Origin: Megascapheus bottae
Lineage: Eukaryota > Chordata > Mammalia > Rodentia > Geomyidae
Length of the DNA stretch: 64,000 bases
Direction: 5' to 3'
Assembly: GCA_024803745.1 (NCBI GenBank)
Contig: JANJXV010000004.1
Coordinates: 46,434,858-46,498,857 of the forward strand
Part shown: in pieces, positions 48,982 through 61,872 of the stretch
Layout of the letters: each line of letters opens with the position of its first letter
Numbering within the stretch: position 1 is the first letter of the stretch
Notes under the pieces: generated by a model
Told to the model about the DNA's origin: nothing
The model's database searches: none
What the model saw: only the letters and a program-made list of their open reading frames with translations
Position numbers and translations under genes: made by a program

Positions 48982-49725
48982 ATCTATTTCTGTTCAGACT
49001 AACAGTTACAAAATATCTCTAAATGCTAAAAGTTTACCTAGGAATCTTTTTAAGAACTCTAGGAATGTCATTTGATCAAACATTGTTCACTACTTGTTTC
49101 TCTGTGTTAGATATAACATTGAGGGTTAGGATGTAGACAAGTAGAGATAGTAAAGAAAAATATCAGCAAAATATCTAAAGTAAAGAATAAAAATGAACTC
49201 ACTCGAGTGATGTTGGGTGTGTAGACTTTTCAAGCTATCTAAGATTGGAGTCAGGAAAACTCAAGATGTTATAGGAAATGGAAGCATTTGTGCCGAATGT
49301 TGGGAAGAGAAAACAGGCCCAGCTGGAGAGATTTATGAGAAGTCAGAGTTTGGATCTCATGTGGCACTGGCATGGAGGTCTAGAATATTGCTCCAGTTAT
49401 CTCTAGATGTCAGTTCCAGAAAAACCATTTCACACACCGCTTTTCTTTTCATTTGTAGATATAAATACAAAAACTTGTGCTCAAAAATATTAGTCACTAA
49501 ATTATGTTAATGTAAAGAAATAAAATATGGTAGAATGGTTGAGTTGAGCTCATAACTATTCATTTTTAAAGTAGAGGAAACCCACACAAAGCACAAAGGT
49601 TTGAGGTCCCACATCATTGTTAACCTCTTCCTTTCAGGTCCCATTTTGCCTTAGTTCTTTTTTGCATTAATTATTAATGTACATTTTGGATTCCCTCCTA
49701 ATTCAGTTCCTGATGTGGATTACAT
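48982..49725. other. No gene seen
   Basis: Unique sequence. The 97-codon ORF at 49217-49510 has no recognised domain. Confidence 0.5.
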
Positions 49726-49739
49726 GAGTGTGTGCATTC

Positions 49740-49933
49740 CCTTTTTTTTTCCAGTTCTGGGCTTGAGCTCAGAACCTGAGCACTGTCTGTGGACTTTCTC
49801 AAGGCTTGAGCTTTACCACTTGAGCCACAGCACCACTCTGGCTTTTTTCTATGTATAAGGTACCGAGGAATTGAACCCATGTCTTCGTGTATGCTAGGCA
49901 AGCACTCTACCACTAGGCCAAACTCCCAGTCCC
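49740..49933 (-). mobile_element. ID-dimer (IDL-Geo-like) SINE
   Basis: Minus-strand copy with poly-T start. Perfect direct repeat GAGTGTGTGCATTC at 49726-49739 and 49934-49947. Confidence 0.94.
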
Positions 49934-49947
49934 GAGTGTGTGCATTC

Positions 49948-51984
49948 TTAAAGTCATGAAAGAGGATAGGAATTTTCTGTTAAGACAAAATCATAGAGAC
50001 AACCACTTCAATGTTTGAGGATTTTAGAATAGAACACATCTAATTTATGTAGGAAAATTCTCAAGAATATTTATCAACTCAATGAAAAAGGCAGAGGTAT
50101 TTGACTTTATTTACTTGCAGGAAATAAGTTGGGATTTATAAACAGTTCAACAGTTTATTCACTCACTCATTCAAAATATATACTGTTCCATTCATTAGGA
50201 TGAAATCACTGTACCACGTACAGACTATCAGAACATTCAAAGAGAAATTCAAGTAAAAAATATGTGCTGATGTTGAAACTAAAATGATAATAATAACAAA
50301 CAAAATTATGCCTCTATATGGATGCCTAAGTAGAAAGGTAAAATGATAAAGTTATCTCCCAAAGATTTAAGGTGGAGAAATTAGTTACTTTATTAGAATT
50401 CTACCAGAGAGATACACATTTTGTTTCAGTAGTATTTCAGGCTTTAACTGCGTATCAAGTCAGTTCTCATTATGTATCAGTAGTGTCAAATAATAATAAT
50501 AATATTAGGATACAAACTTTGACATCTGGAACTAAGTAGTAAAATTCATTGGTACTGAAGATAGAAATGAGGAGGTATTAAGCCATAAGTTTCACCTGGC
50601 ATATTTCATTAGAATCTGAATAAAATTCTTCATTGGAATTTGCAACACTGCTTGTAGTTCATCTTATTACTTTTACAGGGGAAAAACAGCCATGTAATTA
50701 GAGTGTATTTGTAGTATTACACGCTTATTTGTAGCCTGAAGATTAGATATCATTTGGATGTTAGCGTTTAATGGGAAGTATAATTACTAGGAAGTTTGTT
50801 CTTTGCATCTAAGGGTTTACATTTCAATGCTGCTACAACTATACAATTATTTTCAGTTTGTTTTTATATCATAATTACTTAATAGTTATGTTTACATACT
50901 GTGTAAAACAATTATCTTTAAGTCAACTCAAAATGTGTTTCCTATATAAATATATGGTAAATAATTTATAGTATGGTATGTTCTGTTTCAATTCAAATTT
51001 CCAGTGCATGTTAGTTATTTCTGGGTCTTTTGGAAACATGCACAGATGTGTCTTCAAGGTTGTTTCAGCTACTGTAATAATAACAATCATCTGTCATAGG
51101 TATGTAACATTTATTTTCAAAGTGCCTTCACAAAAATTAACTGCACATTAACCTAAGAGGTTAGCAGCATATTTGTCACCCTGCAAATCATAAATAGTAG
51201 CTTTCACCTATACATTGTAAGAATTAAACAGTAATGAGATCCTGAACTGGAAATACTTTCTGAATATTCATTCATTCATGCATTCATTAATTCATGCACA
51301 TTGCCTTGTCAAATGAATGCAGTAGACCTGGCTCATGCAGGACCAGAGTGACCAAAGGCTGAGTGACAGCAGAGTGACAGGTGAGTGGACAGAAGAGCTC
51401 AAAGCCGTCCAGTGATCCCTGGCTCAGAGAGAAAGCCGAAGAGTCAGAAGGCTCTGGGTTTGGAGGCACTGGGTGGACCTGTCTAGAGTCAATGAAAGGA
51501 AACATAAGCTTTACTAGCCCAGCCATCAGTTTTCTCTAAGCCTTGATGAACTGGTAAATGTTTAACAATCAGCTCTCCAGGGGCTCAAAGCTCAAATTTG
51601 TAGCAGTTACTGATTTTCATGGTGTGAATGATCCCACCAGGATTGATTTCAAGCTACTCTCATGATGACCCCAGTGATGGAGTTGGGTAGGGATAGTCAC
51701 ATACCACAAAGTATTTCCATCACAGAAATAAAAGATATAAATTGCTCTATGAGCATCAATCATAATAAAATGTAAAATTACTAGAAGGTGATATGTTTTG
51801 AGAACTGATTATATTTCTTCTACATAATTTTCAGCCACATCATTTTACTTTGAATGACCTTGTTTATCAAGTTAGTGCTTGTTTGGTTATGTTTTCAAAA
51901 TGCTTAAAAGTTAAAAATTGATTTTCTCTAGCTGGTACTACTTAATTACTTTCTAGAATGCAGGAAAATCTCATTGTTTTCCCC
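49948..51984. other. No gene seen
   Basis: About 2 kb of AT-rich unique DNA with no recognised repeat. Confidence 0.5.
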
Positions 51985-52274
51985 CATGTCTCTAGTTCTG
52001 TAGAGCTACCATAACAAAGTACCACGGCAGAGTTGGTTTAGTCAGCAGAACTTCACTGCCTCACAGTTCTGGAGGCTAAAAGTGTAAAGTCAAGGGTTGG
52101 TTCTTTTGAGGGCTGAGTGGCAGAGTCTGTTCCATGCTTCTCTCCTGGCTGTTGATGCTGGGTGAACCTTGGCTTATACATTCATTACCTGGATCTCTGC
52201 TTTCATGTTCACAAGCAATCTTCCTGCACACATGTTTATCACTGCGTTCAAATCTGCTCTCTGTGTATGTATTT

Positions 52275-52495
52275 TTTGTATTTGTGGGGCTTGAACTCAA
52301 GACTGGGTGCTCTTCTTGAGCATTTTTGCCTAAGGCTAGCCCTCTACCATTTAAGCCACAGAATCACTTCTGACTTTCTTGATAGTTGGCTGGAGATCAG
52401 AGTTTCATAGGCTTCTTTCTGTTCAAGATAAGACCCTCAGATCTCAGCCTCTTGAGTAGCTAGGTTTCCAAGAGCGAGCCACCAGCACCTAGCTG
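52275..52495 (-). mobile_element. B1-ID dimeric SINE inside the LTR
   Basis: GCCTAAGGCTAGCCCTCTAC, then CTTGAGTAGCTAGGTTTCCA and GAGCCACCAGCACCTAGCT. It is younger than the LTR it splits. Confidence 0.87.
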
Positions 52496-52504
52496 ATCTA
52501 TCTA

Positions 52505-52556
<52 letters not shown>

Positions 52557-52580
52557 TCTACCATCTAACTATCTATCTAA
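52496..52580. repeat. (TCTA/TCTG)n microsatellite
   Basis: TCTA, about seven TCTG units, then TCTA units, directly at the 5' end of the minus-strand SINE. Confidence 0.93.
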
Positions 52581-52650
52581 ATCATATTTGGAGGCATTGG
52601 GGGTTGGATTTCAGTGTGTAAATTTTGGTGGACAAAATTTCACTCTTAAG

Positions 52651-53600
52651 ATGCTCTGACCTTGAGATTTCCCTTTCTCATCATGTCCTTCACAAAAGAG
52701 AATAATAGTACTATTGATTCCTCAGGCCCAGGGGCCTTGACCTAGTCATCCAAGAGAATTCTTACTCATCCTTCGAAACATCCCTCAGACACAGCCACTT
52801 GTTTGAATCTTGTCTGACTTCTTCTGTCCTCCCCTCTTAACCATGATGACATACCCTCCTCTTCTTTGACAGTTGCATACCATTCACTATGGAGAGTGCA
52901 TGTATCTTTAGCACATAGAAACTGGAAGTTATATTCTCACCCATCCTTTCCCTGAGTGTACAGAACAGTCATGAACATTCATGTTATCTTTTATACTTTG
53001 CTGATGGTGTGGTCAATCCAGGGAAGAAGTGGCATACCCAGGAAGCCTTAGATGGAAGTCTGCATATCTGTCATGTGGATTAGTGTCTGTGGTTTGCTAT
53101 TATGTGAATATTTTACCCCTAGAAGTCAAGTTATCCACTGGAACACATGGCTACTGCTCAATGTATATCAAGTGAATGAGGTCCCATGTTTTCAGTGGCA
53201 TTATCAAATGAATACTTAGTGATATATGGGTCTGTTGTGTGTTGGGCTTAAAGTCACTAATGAGTTTTCCATCTGTCAGAGTCTTTGTACATTCATTTTA
53301 TATATAATTTTCAGAGTGGTAAAACTGTTATTTGCAGGGGGAATATAGAAACACAGGTGTACTCCTTCCTGCAAGCTGTAGCCCAATCTCATTATTTTAT
53401 AGATAATGTATTATAGATATATTTTCAAAGAGTCAAAAATGTTTACTTAATTTTTGAACATAGGTAACTTTAATTCTTTTTTATAAAGGTAATTTTACAG
53501 AAATCTCAGGTTTTTAAATGTTACTTAAGGGGGGAGGATGCAACTAGAAACACTACCATTGACAAAATAATGTGAAAGACTTAAAAAGTTCCAAGTTTTT
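52651..53600. other. No gene seen
   Basis: Unique sequence. Confidence 0.5.
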
Positions 53601-53616
53601 ATAGAAAAAAGTGAGA

Positions 53617-53825
53617 TGGGTCGGGAGTTTAGCCTAGTGGTGGAGTGCTTGCCTAGAATGCACGAAGACCTGGGTTCTATTCCTCGGTACCACATACATA
53701 GAAAAAAGCCAGAAATGGTGCTGAGGCTCAAGTGGTAGAGCTCTAGCCTTGAGAAAGTCCAAGGACAGTGCTCAGGCCCTGAGCTCAAGCCTAGGACTGG
53801 CAAAAAAAATAAATCAAAAAGAAAA
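53617..53825 (+). mobile_element. ID-dimer (IDL-Geo-like) SINE
   Basis: Well-preserved copy with B-box GGTTCTATTCC. Direct repeat ATAGAAAAAAGTGAGA at 53601-53616 and, with one mismatch, 53826-53841. Confidence 0.93.
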
Positions 53826-53841
53826 ATAGAAAAAAATGAGA

Positions 53842-54995
53842 AAGTTAAATAGGATAAGGCTTAGATAATAGTTAATGGCAATTTTCCAAATAAGAACATA
53901 TTATTGAAATCCATATTAGAACCTGTTCTTTTATGGAAGTGCTGCACATGGAAATCATTATGAAAGTGATAGGTAGTATGACTTTCATCTATACATTTTA
54001 AATATTATTTCCTTGAAGATATGGAGACCAATTGGATGAAACAGCTGGCTTGGATTCTGAGATCTGTCTACAATTAGGTTTGCAACCTTCAGAGTTTTTC
54101 AGTGTTTCTGCAACTGTAAGTTAGGTAGGGATTGGTTATATGGATTAAGATAATACATGTTGAAGTCCTAGGAATTTCTAGCATATAGCAGCTGTATGGA
54201 CTGTAGATCTTTGTTTTTAACAGGATTATATTTACTTTAGGATAAACTACATGTCATTGTCCACATGTCTTAGAATCTTTGTCATTTTCAAATAAGCTAT
54301 CTGTCCAAGAAGCACCAAAGAAAAGTCTTTTAAAATTTGAGAAACAGAAAGTTAAATTATCAAGGTGAATATAAAATCTAAGCCACACCCTTTAAAAAGA
54401 AGTTTTACCAAATGTCTATGCAGAACAAATGGAAAGAGAAGCAAAACTTATTTGAGCTATACTGTGTAGGCTGTATGGCAACATTTAAAACAAACAGCAG
54501 TAATTTTATTCCATCTCCCTTTTAAAGCAATAATAAAAATTCTTTACATTTGTATACTTCTTTATAGTTGATGAAGAGCTTTCACATACATTATCTCCTT
54601 TCAAAGAGACTGGAAGGCGCCTTTCTTGCCTTGATTGATGTTCATGAAGAAACCACTTTCCCCTGGGCAGTGGTTATCAAGAGTCAATGAGAAGAAAGGC
54701 CAGTCTCTTTGGAAATGTTTTGCTGCCAGGTAACCACATTAACTCCGCTGCTGTTGAAGAGCATTAACTATGCTATAGGCAGCATCCATATCAACTAATG
54801 AATATTTGAATTCTTGTTTCTTGTGGAACTGTGTTTGAGATTCATTCTTGTCTGCCTAGTTAGTGCCTTCCCTCAGCATCTATAGCCTCAGTAAAGTTCT
54901 GTTAGATGGCTCCAGAAATTTCAGACAAAACCTACATGAAGCAGGTTTAAGTCTTAAATATCTATTTTTGTTTTATTTTATTTTATTTTTTAGTG
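53842..54995. other. No gene seen
   Basis: Unique AT-rich sequence. Confidence 0.5.
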
Positions 54996-54999
54996 TGCA

Positions 55000-55228
55000 T
55001 TGGCATTGGGGTTTGAGCAATTTTAAAACAACACCCAGGGCCTGGGTGTTGTCCCTGAGTCTTTAGGCTCAGAGGTAGTAGTCTATTTCAGTCACAGCTC
55101 CACTTCTTGCTTTTAGGTGATTAATTGCAAATAAGAGTCTCATGGGCTTTCCTGCTCAGGCTGGATTAAACTATGCGCCCCAGATCTCAGCCTCCTGAGC
55201 AGTTAGGATTCCAGGAATGAGCCCTGAG
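55000..55228 (-). mobile_element. B1-ID dimeric SINE, diverged
   Basis: GGGTGTTGTCCCTGAGTCTT, GTGATTAATTGCAAATAAGA and CTCCTGAGCAGTTAGGATTC in the minus-strand order. Confidence 0.8.
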
Positions 55229-57099
55229 TGTTCGCCTTTAAAACTTTATTAAAAAAGTGTAAATACATAAGCAAGTTAAGTGCTGTAGGGAGCACTAAAT
55301 AATTTGTTCTGAGGGCAGAAATTGATAGCATTTGTTCATATCATGGGAGTCATGTTTCCTCTCTGTGAGAAGGACTTTTTTCCCATATATTATTATTATA
55401 ATTGTAATTAATAGAAGGGTTACATTATATTCACCAGATAGAAGGTGCATTACTTCACAAACATTGATACCCTTTCTCATGTCTTGGTCTCCATTTCCCT
55501 CCCCCCACCTCCACCCCTCATCTTGTTTTCTCCCCTTCCCTATCCAATTTCAAATAACCCAAACCACATACATACAATATATCAGAAATACTGTAACAAT
55601 ATGAGATAACCAAGAGACAGCAAAAGAGATGAGAGATAACATAGTACGTAAAGGACAGCAATCACTCATTATATGGCTTTTTTTTTCTATATCCTGGAGG
55701 TCCTTTCATTTAGTGTCACACTATATGGCCTTATGTATCTAGGTTTAGTCCTATTGTAAATCTCTGATAGGAGAGCTCAAGGTTTCTATAGATTATGACA
55801 AATGAGGGAAAACGTTGAGTCTGGCTTACTTCACTTAATATGATTTTTTGTAAGTCTTTCCATTTCATTACAAATGGGGTGGTGTCATTCTTTCTGACAG
55901 CAGCATAAAATTCCATTGTGTATAAATACCACATCTTGTTGATCCACTCATCAATGGGCATCTGGGTTGGTTCCATATTTTGCTATGGTAAATTGTGCTG
56001 CAATGAACATCATTGTGCTAGTGGATTTACTATGTTCTTGTTTCTGGATGATTGGCTAAATGCCAAGTAGTGGAATTGCTGGGTCATAGGGGAGTTCTAT
56101 GTTTAGTCTTTTGAGGAACTGCCATACTGCTTTCCATAGTGGTTGAACGAGTTTGCACTCCCACCAACAGTGTAGTTGTGATCCCTCCTGGCCACATCCC
56201 CTCCACCATCTGTTATTAGATTTCTTGATTATGGCCATGCTAACTGGAGTGAGGTGGAATCTTAGCGTTGTTTTGATTTGCATTTCTTTTATGGCCAGAA
56301 AAGTCGAGCATTTCTTCATGTGTCTATGGGCCATTTTTGTTTCTTCTTCAGTGAAGACTCTCTTTAAGTCTTTGGCCCATCTTTTAATGGGATGGTTGTT
56401 TCTTTCCTTTGGAGATTAGTTTTGGAGTGATTCAATTTTTTGAGCTGTTGATATATTTTAGATATGAGGCCTTTGTCTGTTGTGGTTAGTGAAGATCTTC
56501 TCCCACTCTGTAGGCTTTCTAGTTAATTTGCTAGCTATGTCCTTTGCCATACAGAAGCTGTACAGTTTAATGCAGTTCCAATTATCCATACTTTCTCTGA
56601 TTTGTTGTGTTTTTTGGCCCTTTTAAGAAAGTTTCGACCTGTGCCAAGGAGGTCTAGTTTATCTCCTATTCCTACTTGTAAAGTTTTCAGTGTGTCAGCT
56701 TTTACCTTGAGGTCTTTGATCCATTTGGAGTTAATTCTAGTGCAGGGTGACAAAGAAGGATCCAACTTTAGTTTTCTGCATGTTCTTAACCAGTTCTGCC
56801 AGCACCACTTGTTGAAGAGGCTGTCTTTCTTCCATTCTATTTTTTTGGCTCCCTTATCAAAGATGAGGTGGCCATAGGTCTGTGGGTTAATATCTGGGTC
56901 CTCAGTTCTATTCCATTGGTCTTCAGGCCTGTTCTTGTGCCAGTACCAAGCTGTTCTGTAATAGAGTCTAAAGTTTGATATTGAAATTCCTCCGGTGCTG
57001 TTCTTTCTGCTAAGAAGTGTTTTTGTTATACGGGGTCTTTTATTGTTCCATATGAAATTTTGGATCGCCTCTTCTAGCTCTTTGAAGAATGACATTGGG

Positions 57100-57304
57100 G
57101 AGCCGGGAGTTTGGCCTAGTGGTTAAAGTGCTTGCCTAGCATGCATGAAGACCAGGGTTCGATTCCTCCTTACCACATACATAGAAAAAAAAGCCAGAAG
57201 TGGTGCTGAGGCTCAAGTGGTAGAGTTCTAGCCTTGAGAAAGTCCAAGGACAGTGCTCAGGCCCTGAGCTCAAGCCCAGGACTGGCAAAAAAAAAAAAAA
57301 AAAA
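57100..57304 (+). mobile_element. Young ID-dimer (IDL-Geo-like) SINE
   Basis: The best-preserved SINE in the window. It has a pol III A box (TGGCCTAGTGG, 57111-57121) and a consensus B box (GGTTCGATTCC, about 57156-57166), then the ACATACATAGAAAAAAAAGC linker and the right monomer ending CCCAGGACTGGC. The tail is about 19 uninterrupted A's. A perfect 14-bp direct repeat AGAATGACATTGGG lies at 57086-57099 and 57305-57318. It is inserted antisense in L1 ORF2. Confidence 0.97.
57111..57166 (+). promoter_or_regulatory. Internal pol III promoter of the SINE (A and B boxes)
   Basis: The A box TGGCCTAGTGG fits the RRYNNARYGG core and the B box GGTTCGATTCC matches GGTTCGANTCC exactly, about 35 bp downstream. 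Both are tRNA-derived, so transcription by RNA polymerase III is plausible. Actual activity is inference. Confidence 0.8.
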
Positions 57305-57485
57305 AGAATGACATTGGGATATTGATGGGTATTGTGTTGAATTAGTTGATAGCCCTTGGCAAGATTGCTATTTCCACTATATTAATTCTTCCAATCCAGC
57401 AGCATGGGAGGTTTTTCCATTTCCTCAGTTCTGCTTTAATTTCATTTTTTAGGTTTTTCAAGTTTTCATCAAAAAGTTCCTTTAC

Positions 57486-57600
57486 CAGTGATTGTAAATA
57501 GAGATTCCCTCCTTGAATACTTGTTAAACTTCTCCTTTAAAATATGATATAAAAATCAATGTTAATAAATTCTCTAATAAAAAAAAAACTAAAAAAAAAA
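57486..57600 (+). mobile_element. Unnamed short retroposed element, copy 2
   Basis: A 115-bp insert starting CAGTGATTGTAAATAGAGAT and ending in an A-rich tail (57578-57600). It is flanked by the 8-bp repeat TCCTTTAC at 57478-57485 and 57601-57608. It matches the last part of the 19130-19310 insert and so is a 5'-truncated copy of the same RNA. It is inserted antisense in the L1. Confidence 0.85.
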
Positions 57601-57762
57601 TCCTTTACATACTTAGTTAATTTAATTCCTAGGTACTTTATTTTCTTTGTGGCCATTGCAAAAGGAGTTGCCTTCCTGATTGTTGCCTCGTTCTTCTCAT
57701 TGTTGGCATATAGGAAGGCAGTTGATTTTTGAGGGTTACTTTTATACCCTGCTACCTTGCCA

Positions 57763-58295
57763 CTACAATTAGAGATAATACTGTTAATACCTAAAGCTGA
57801 CAATGCTTCTCAGTGATTAGATTTCCCTCTTTAACTGTACTTGTATCCCACCCTCCTAATGAAGCAGGCAACCTTCTACCCTACCCCTTCAGCCTGTAAC
57901 TTACTTGGGGGTTAGGATGCCAGTCACAGCCCATGATTTCAGCACTTGGTTGGTTCTAGGTAAATGTGGATGAGACTCAGCATCTTGAGATTTTTAAAAA
58001 CAGAAATATCAACTAGACAGATGTCGACTAAGTGGATATCAGAAGGAAATTAAAAGACAACCCAGAAGGGCAGAGATCTAGGTTTTCTAGAGTAGAAAGA
58101 GAGAGGAGACATTCAACAAACAAATATTTATTGAGTGCCTACTGTGTGCCAGGCACTGTTCTACACCCTCCCCCCCCAAAAAAAAAAAAAAACAAGACAG
58201 AGTAAGCAGAAACAAATTCTGAAAGAGGAGGAAAAGGGGCAGCTGAAGAAGGCTGAGGGGATTGACAAGGCTGAGGTGGGGGGGGTGTCTCTTCC
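57763..58295 (-). other. 3' UTR-derived part of the tubulin retrocopy
   Basis: The sequence after the tubulin stop carries the short 3' UTR pattern of class I beta-tubulin as I know it (GAATTTGTTTCTGCTTACTC, then AACAGTGCCTGGCACACAGT, then CTCAATAAATATTTGTTTGT). It then runs about 360 bp past that AATAAA. The copied RNA therefore probably used a more distal poly(A) site, but no tail remains at 57763. The assignment of the distal part to the tubulin UTR is inference from continuity. Confidence 0.7.
58127..58132 (-). promoter_or_regulatory. Proximal polyadenylation signal AATAAA of copied tubulin RNA
   Basis: AATAAA in the antisense of TTTATT, about 165 bp past the tubulin stop. No poly(A) tail follows it, so the copied transcript read through this site. 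Confidence 0.7.
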
Positions 58296-59821
<1,526 letters not shown>

Positions 59822-61872
59822 TGCCAAAGTTTTGAATCAGCTCAAGGAGCTTGAGAGTGGAGTCTATACGGTTCTTTAAATACAGAATCATGTCATCTGC
59901 AAAGAGGGAAAGTTTTACTTCCTCTTTCTGTATTTGGATCCCCTTTATACTTGCTTCTTGCCTTATTGCTCTGGCTAGGAATTCTAATAGTGTGTTAAAG
60001 AGGAGTGGCGACAGTGGGCATCCTTGTCTTATTCCTGATTTCAGAGGGAATGGCTTTAGCTTTTCGCCATTAAGTATAATGCTAGCTGTGGGTTTGTCAT
60101 ACACAGCCTTTATTATACTGAGGACTGTTCCATGGATTCTTAGTTTCTCCAGAGCTTTTAGCATAAAGGGGTGTTGGATCTTGTCAAATGCCTTTTCTGC
60201 ATCTGTTGAGACAATCATGTGATTCTTGTCCTTGCTTCTGTTGATGTGTTGAATTATATTAATTGATTTGCATATGTTGAACCAGCTTTGCATCCCTGCA
60301 ATAAATCCTGTTTGATCATAGTGTATAATTTTTTGATGAATTGCTGAAGGCGGTTGGCCAGTATTTTGTTTAGAAGTTTTGTATCAAAATTCATCAAAGA
60401 AATGGGTCTATAGTTTTCTTTCTTTGATGAATCTCTGTCTGGTTTTGGGATGAGGGATATGTAGAATGATTTTGGCAAAGAGCCTTAGTTTTCAATTTCA
60501 TTGAAGAGCTTGAGGAGTATTGGTGTGAGCTCTGCTTTAAAGACCTTATAGAATTCAGCTGTGAATCCATCTGGCCCTGGGCTTTTCTTGGATGGAAGGT
60601 CTCTTATTGCCAGTTCTATTTCAGCACTTGAAATAGGTCTGTTTAGTTGGATTAGGTCTTCTTGGTTTAGTGTGGGTATGTTAATTTTGGCTAGAAATTC
60701 TTTCATTTCTTCTACATTCTCAAATTTGTTGGCATAAAGGTTTGAAAAGTATTCCCTTATGATGCTCTGGATCTTGGTAATTTCTGTCATGATATTACCA
60801 TTCTCATCTGTGATTTTGTTTACTTCGGTATGCTCCCTTCTTTTTTTGGTAAGATTTGTTAAGGGTTTGTCAATTTTGTTAATTTTTTCAAAGAATCAAC
60901 TCCTTGTTTTGTTGATTCGTTCTATAATTTTTGGACTCCAATTTATTTAATTCTGTTTTGATTTTAATAATTGCTTCCTTCTACTGGGAATAGGGTTGGT
61001 TTGTTGCTCTTTTTCCAAGAGCTTAATATGCAACATTAAATTGTTGGTTTGTGATTTTTCCAATTTGTTAATGTAAGCACTGAGAGCTATAAATTTTCCT
61101 CTGAGTACTGCCTTTGCTGTGTTCCAAAGGAGATGGTATTTTGTGTGCTCCTTTTTGTTAAATTTCATAAACTGTTGAGTTTCTGTTCTGATCTCTTTGA
61201 TGACCCATTGGTGATTCAGCAATGTGTTGTTCAATCTCCATGAGTTATAGGGTTTTTGTTGGTGGAGATTGGTATACAGTTCCAACTTGATGCCCTTGTG
61301 GTCTGAGAGAATGCAGGGAATAATTTCAGTATTTCTGAAACTGCTCAGATTTGTTTTATGCTGTAAATGTGGTCTATTTTGAAAAATGTTCCCTGGGCTG
61401 CATAAAAAAATATATTGTGATGTCACTGGGTGAAATAATCTGCAGATGTCTGTTAGATCTAGTTGGTCTGTACAGTTGTTCAATTCTGAGGTTTCTCTGT
61501 TGGGTTTTTGCCTGGTTGATCTGTCCATAGGTGAGAGTGGTGTGTTAAAGTCACCAACAATCACTGTGTTTCATTCTATGTGTGGTTTTCATGAAAGTAA
61601 AGTTTGCTTGATGAAGTTTGGTGCTCTGGGATTAGGTGAGTAGATGTTTAGGACATTTATGTCCTCCTGGAGGAGAGATCCCTTTATTAGTATGTAATAA
61701 CCTTCTTTGTCTTTTCTCACTAATTTTAGCTTGAAGTCTATTTTATCTGATATGAGGATGGCAACTCCAGCCTGTTTATGGGGCTGTTAGCTTGATAAAC
61801 TTTATTCCAACCTTTCACTTTCAAAAAAAATTTGTTTTTTGGGGGCAATATGTGTCTTGTAAGGAGGTGTTT
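59822..61872 (-). pseudogene. L1 ORF2p endonuclease and reverse-transcriptase part, broken
   Basis: In minus-strand order: endonuclease pieces AGVAILISDKIDFK, IVGDFNTPLSPMDRS and ILSDHKGIKLELY, matching the conserved GDFNT and SDH catalytic blocks of the L1 endonuclease. Then the spacer (SIIREYFSNLYANKFENVEE; SPGPDGFTAEFY), RT motif [45 protein letters not shown] and the [10 protein letters not shown] catalytic block. The last frame reads through LELIQNFG straight into foreign sequence at the insertion edge. Stops and frame changes near 61560, 60947, 60480 and 60254 show it is dead, even though the motifs survive. Confidence 0.94.

Larger units (their letters stand above)
51985..52650 (+). 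mobile_element. Ancient MaLR (MLT1/MST-like) LTR, interrupted
   Basis: The 5' part, 51985-52274, has the typical order: GTAGAGCTACCATAACAAAG, CTCACAGTTCTGGAGGCTAA, GGGTTGGTTCTTTTGAGGGC, then GGATCTCTGCTTTCATG. The 3' part resumes at about 52580 with CATATTTGGAGGCATTGGGG and AATTTTGGTGGACAAAATTTC. A SINE and a microsatellite lie between. It is an old solo LTR without coding capacity. Confidence 0.75.
55786..57762 (-). pseudogene. L1 ORF2p C-terminal part, split and broken
   Basis: It resumes after the tubulin insertion with GKVAGYKSNPQKSTAFLYAN and KIKYLGIKLTKYVKD. After the short insertion it continues with the [21 protein letters not shown] segment. After the SINE it gives [52 protein letters not shown] and INKMWYLYTMEFYAA. 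Frame changes near 56530 and 56056, and a lesion at SQTQR, disable it. Confidence 0.92.

Noticed and set aside
52496..52580. CRISPR-like regular repeat
   Set aside because: It is a simple tetranucleotide array without spacers, in a mammalian sequence.
59822..61872. Potentially active L1
   Set aside because: Catalytic motifs survive, but the copy is 5'-truncated, has several frame breaks and is split by three insertions.
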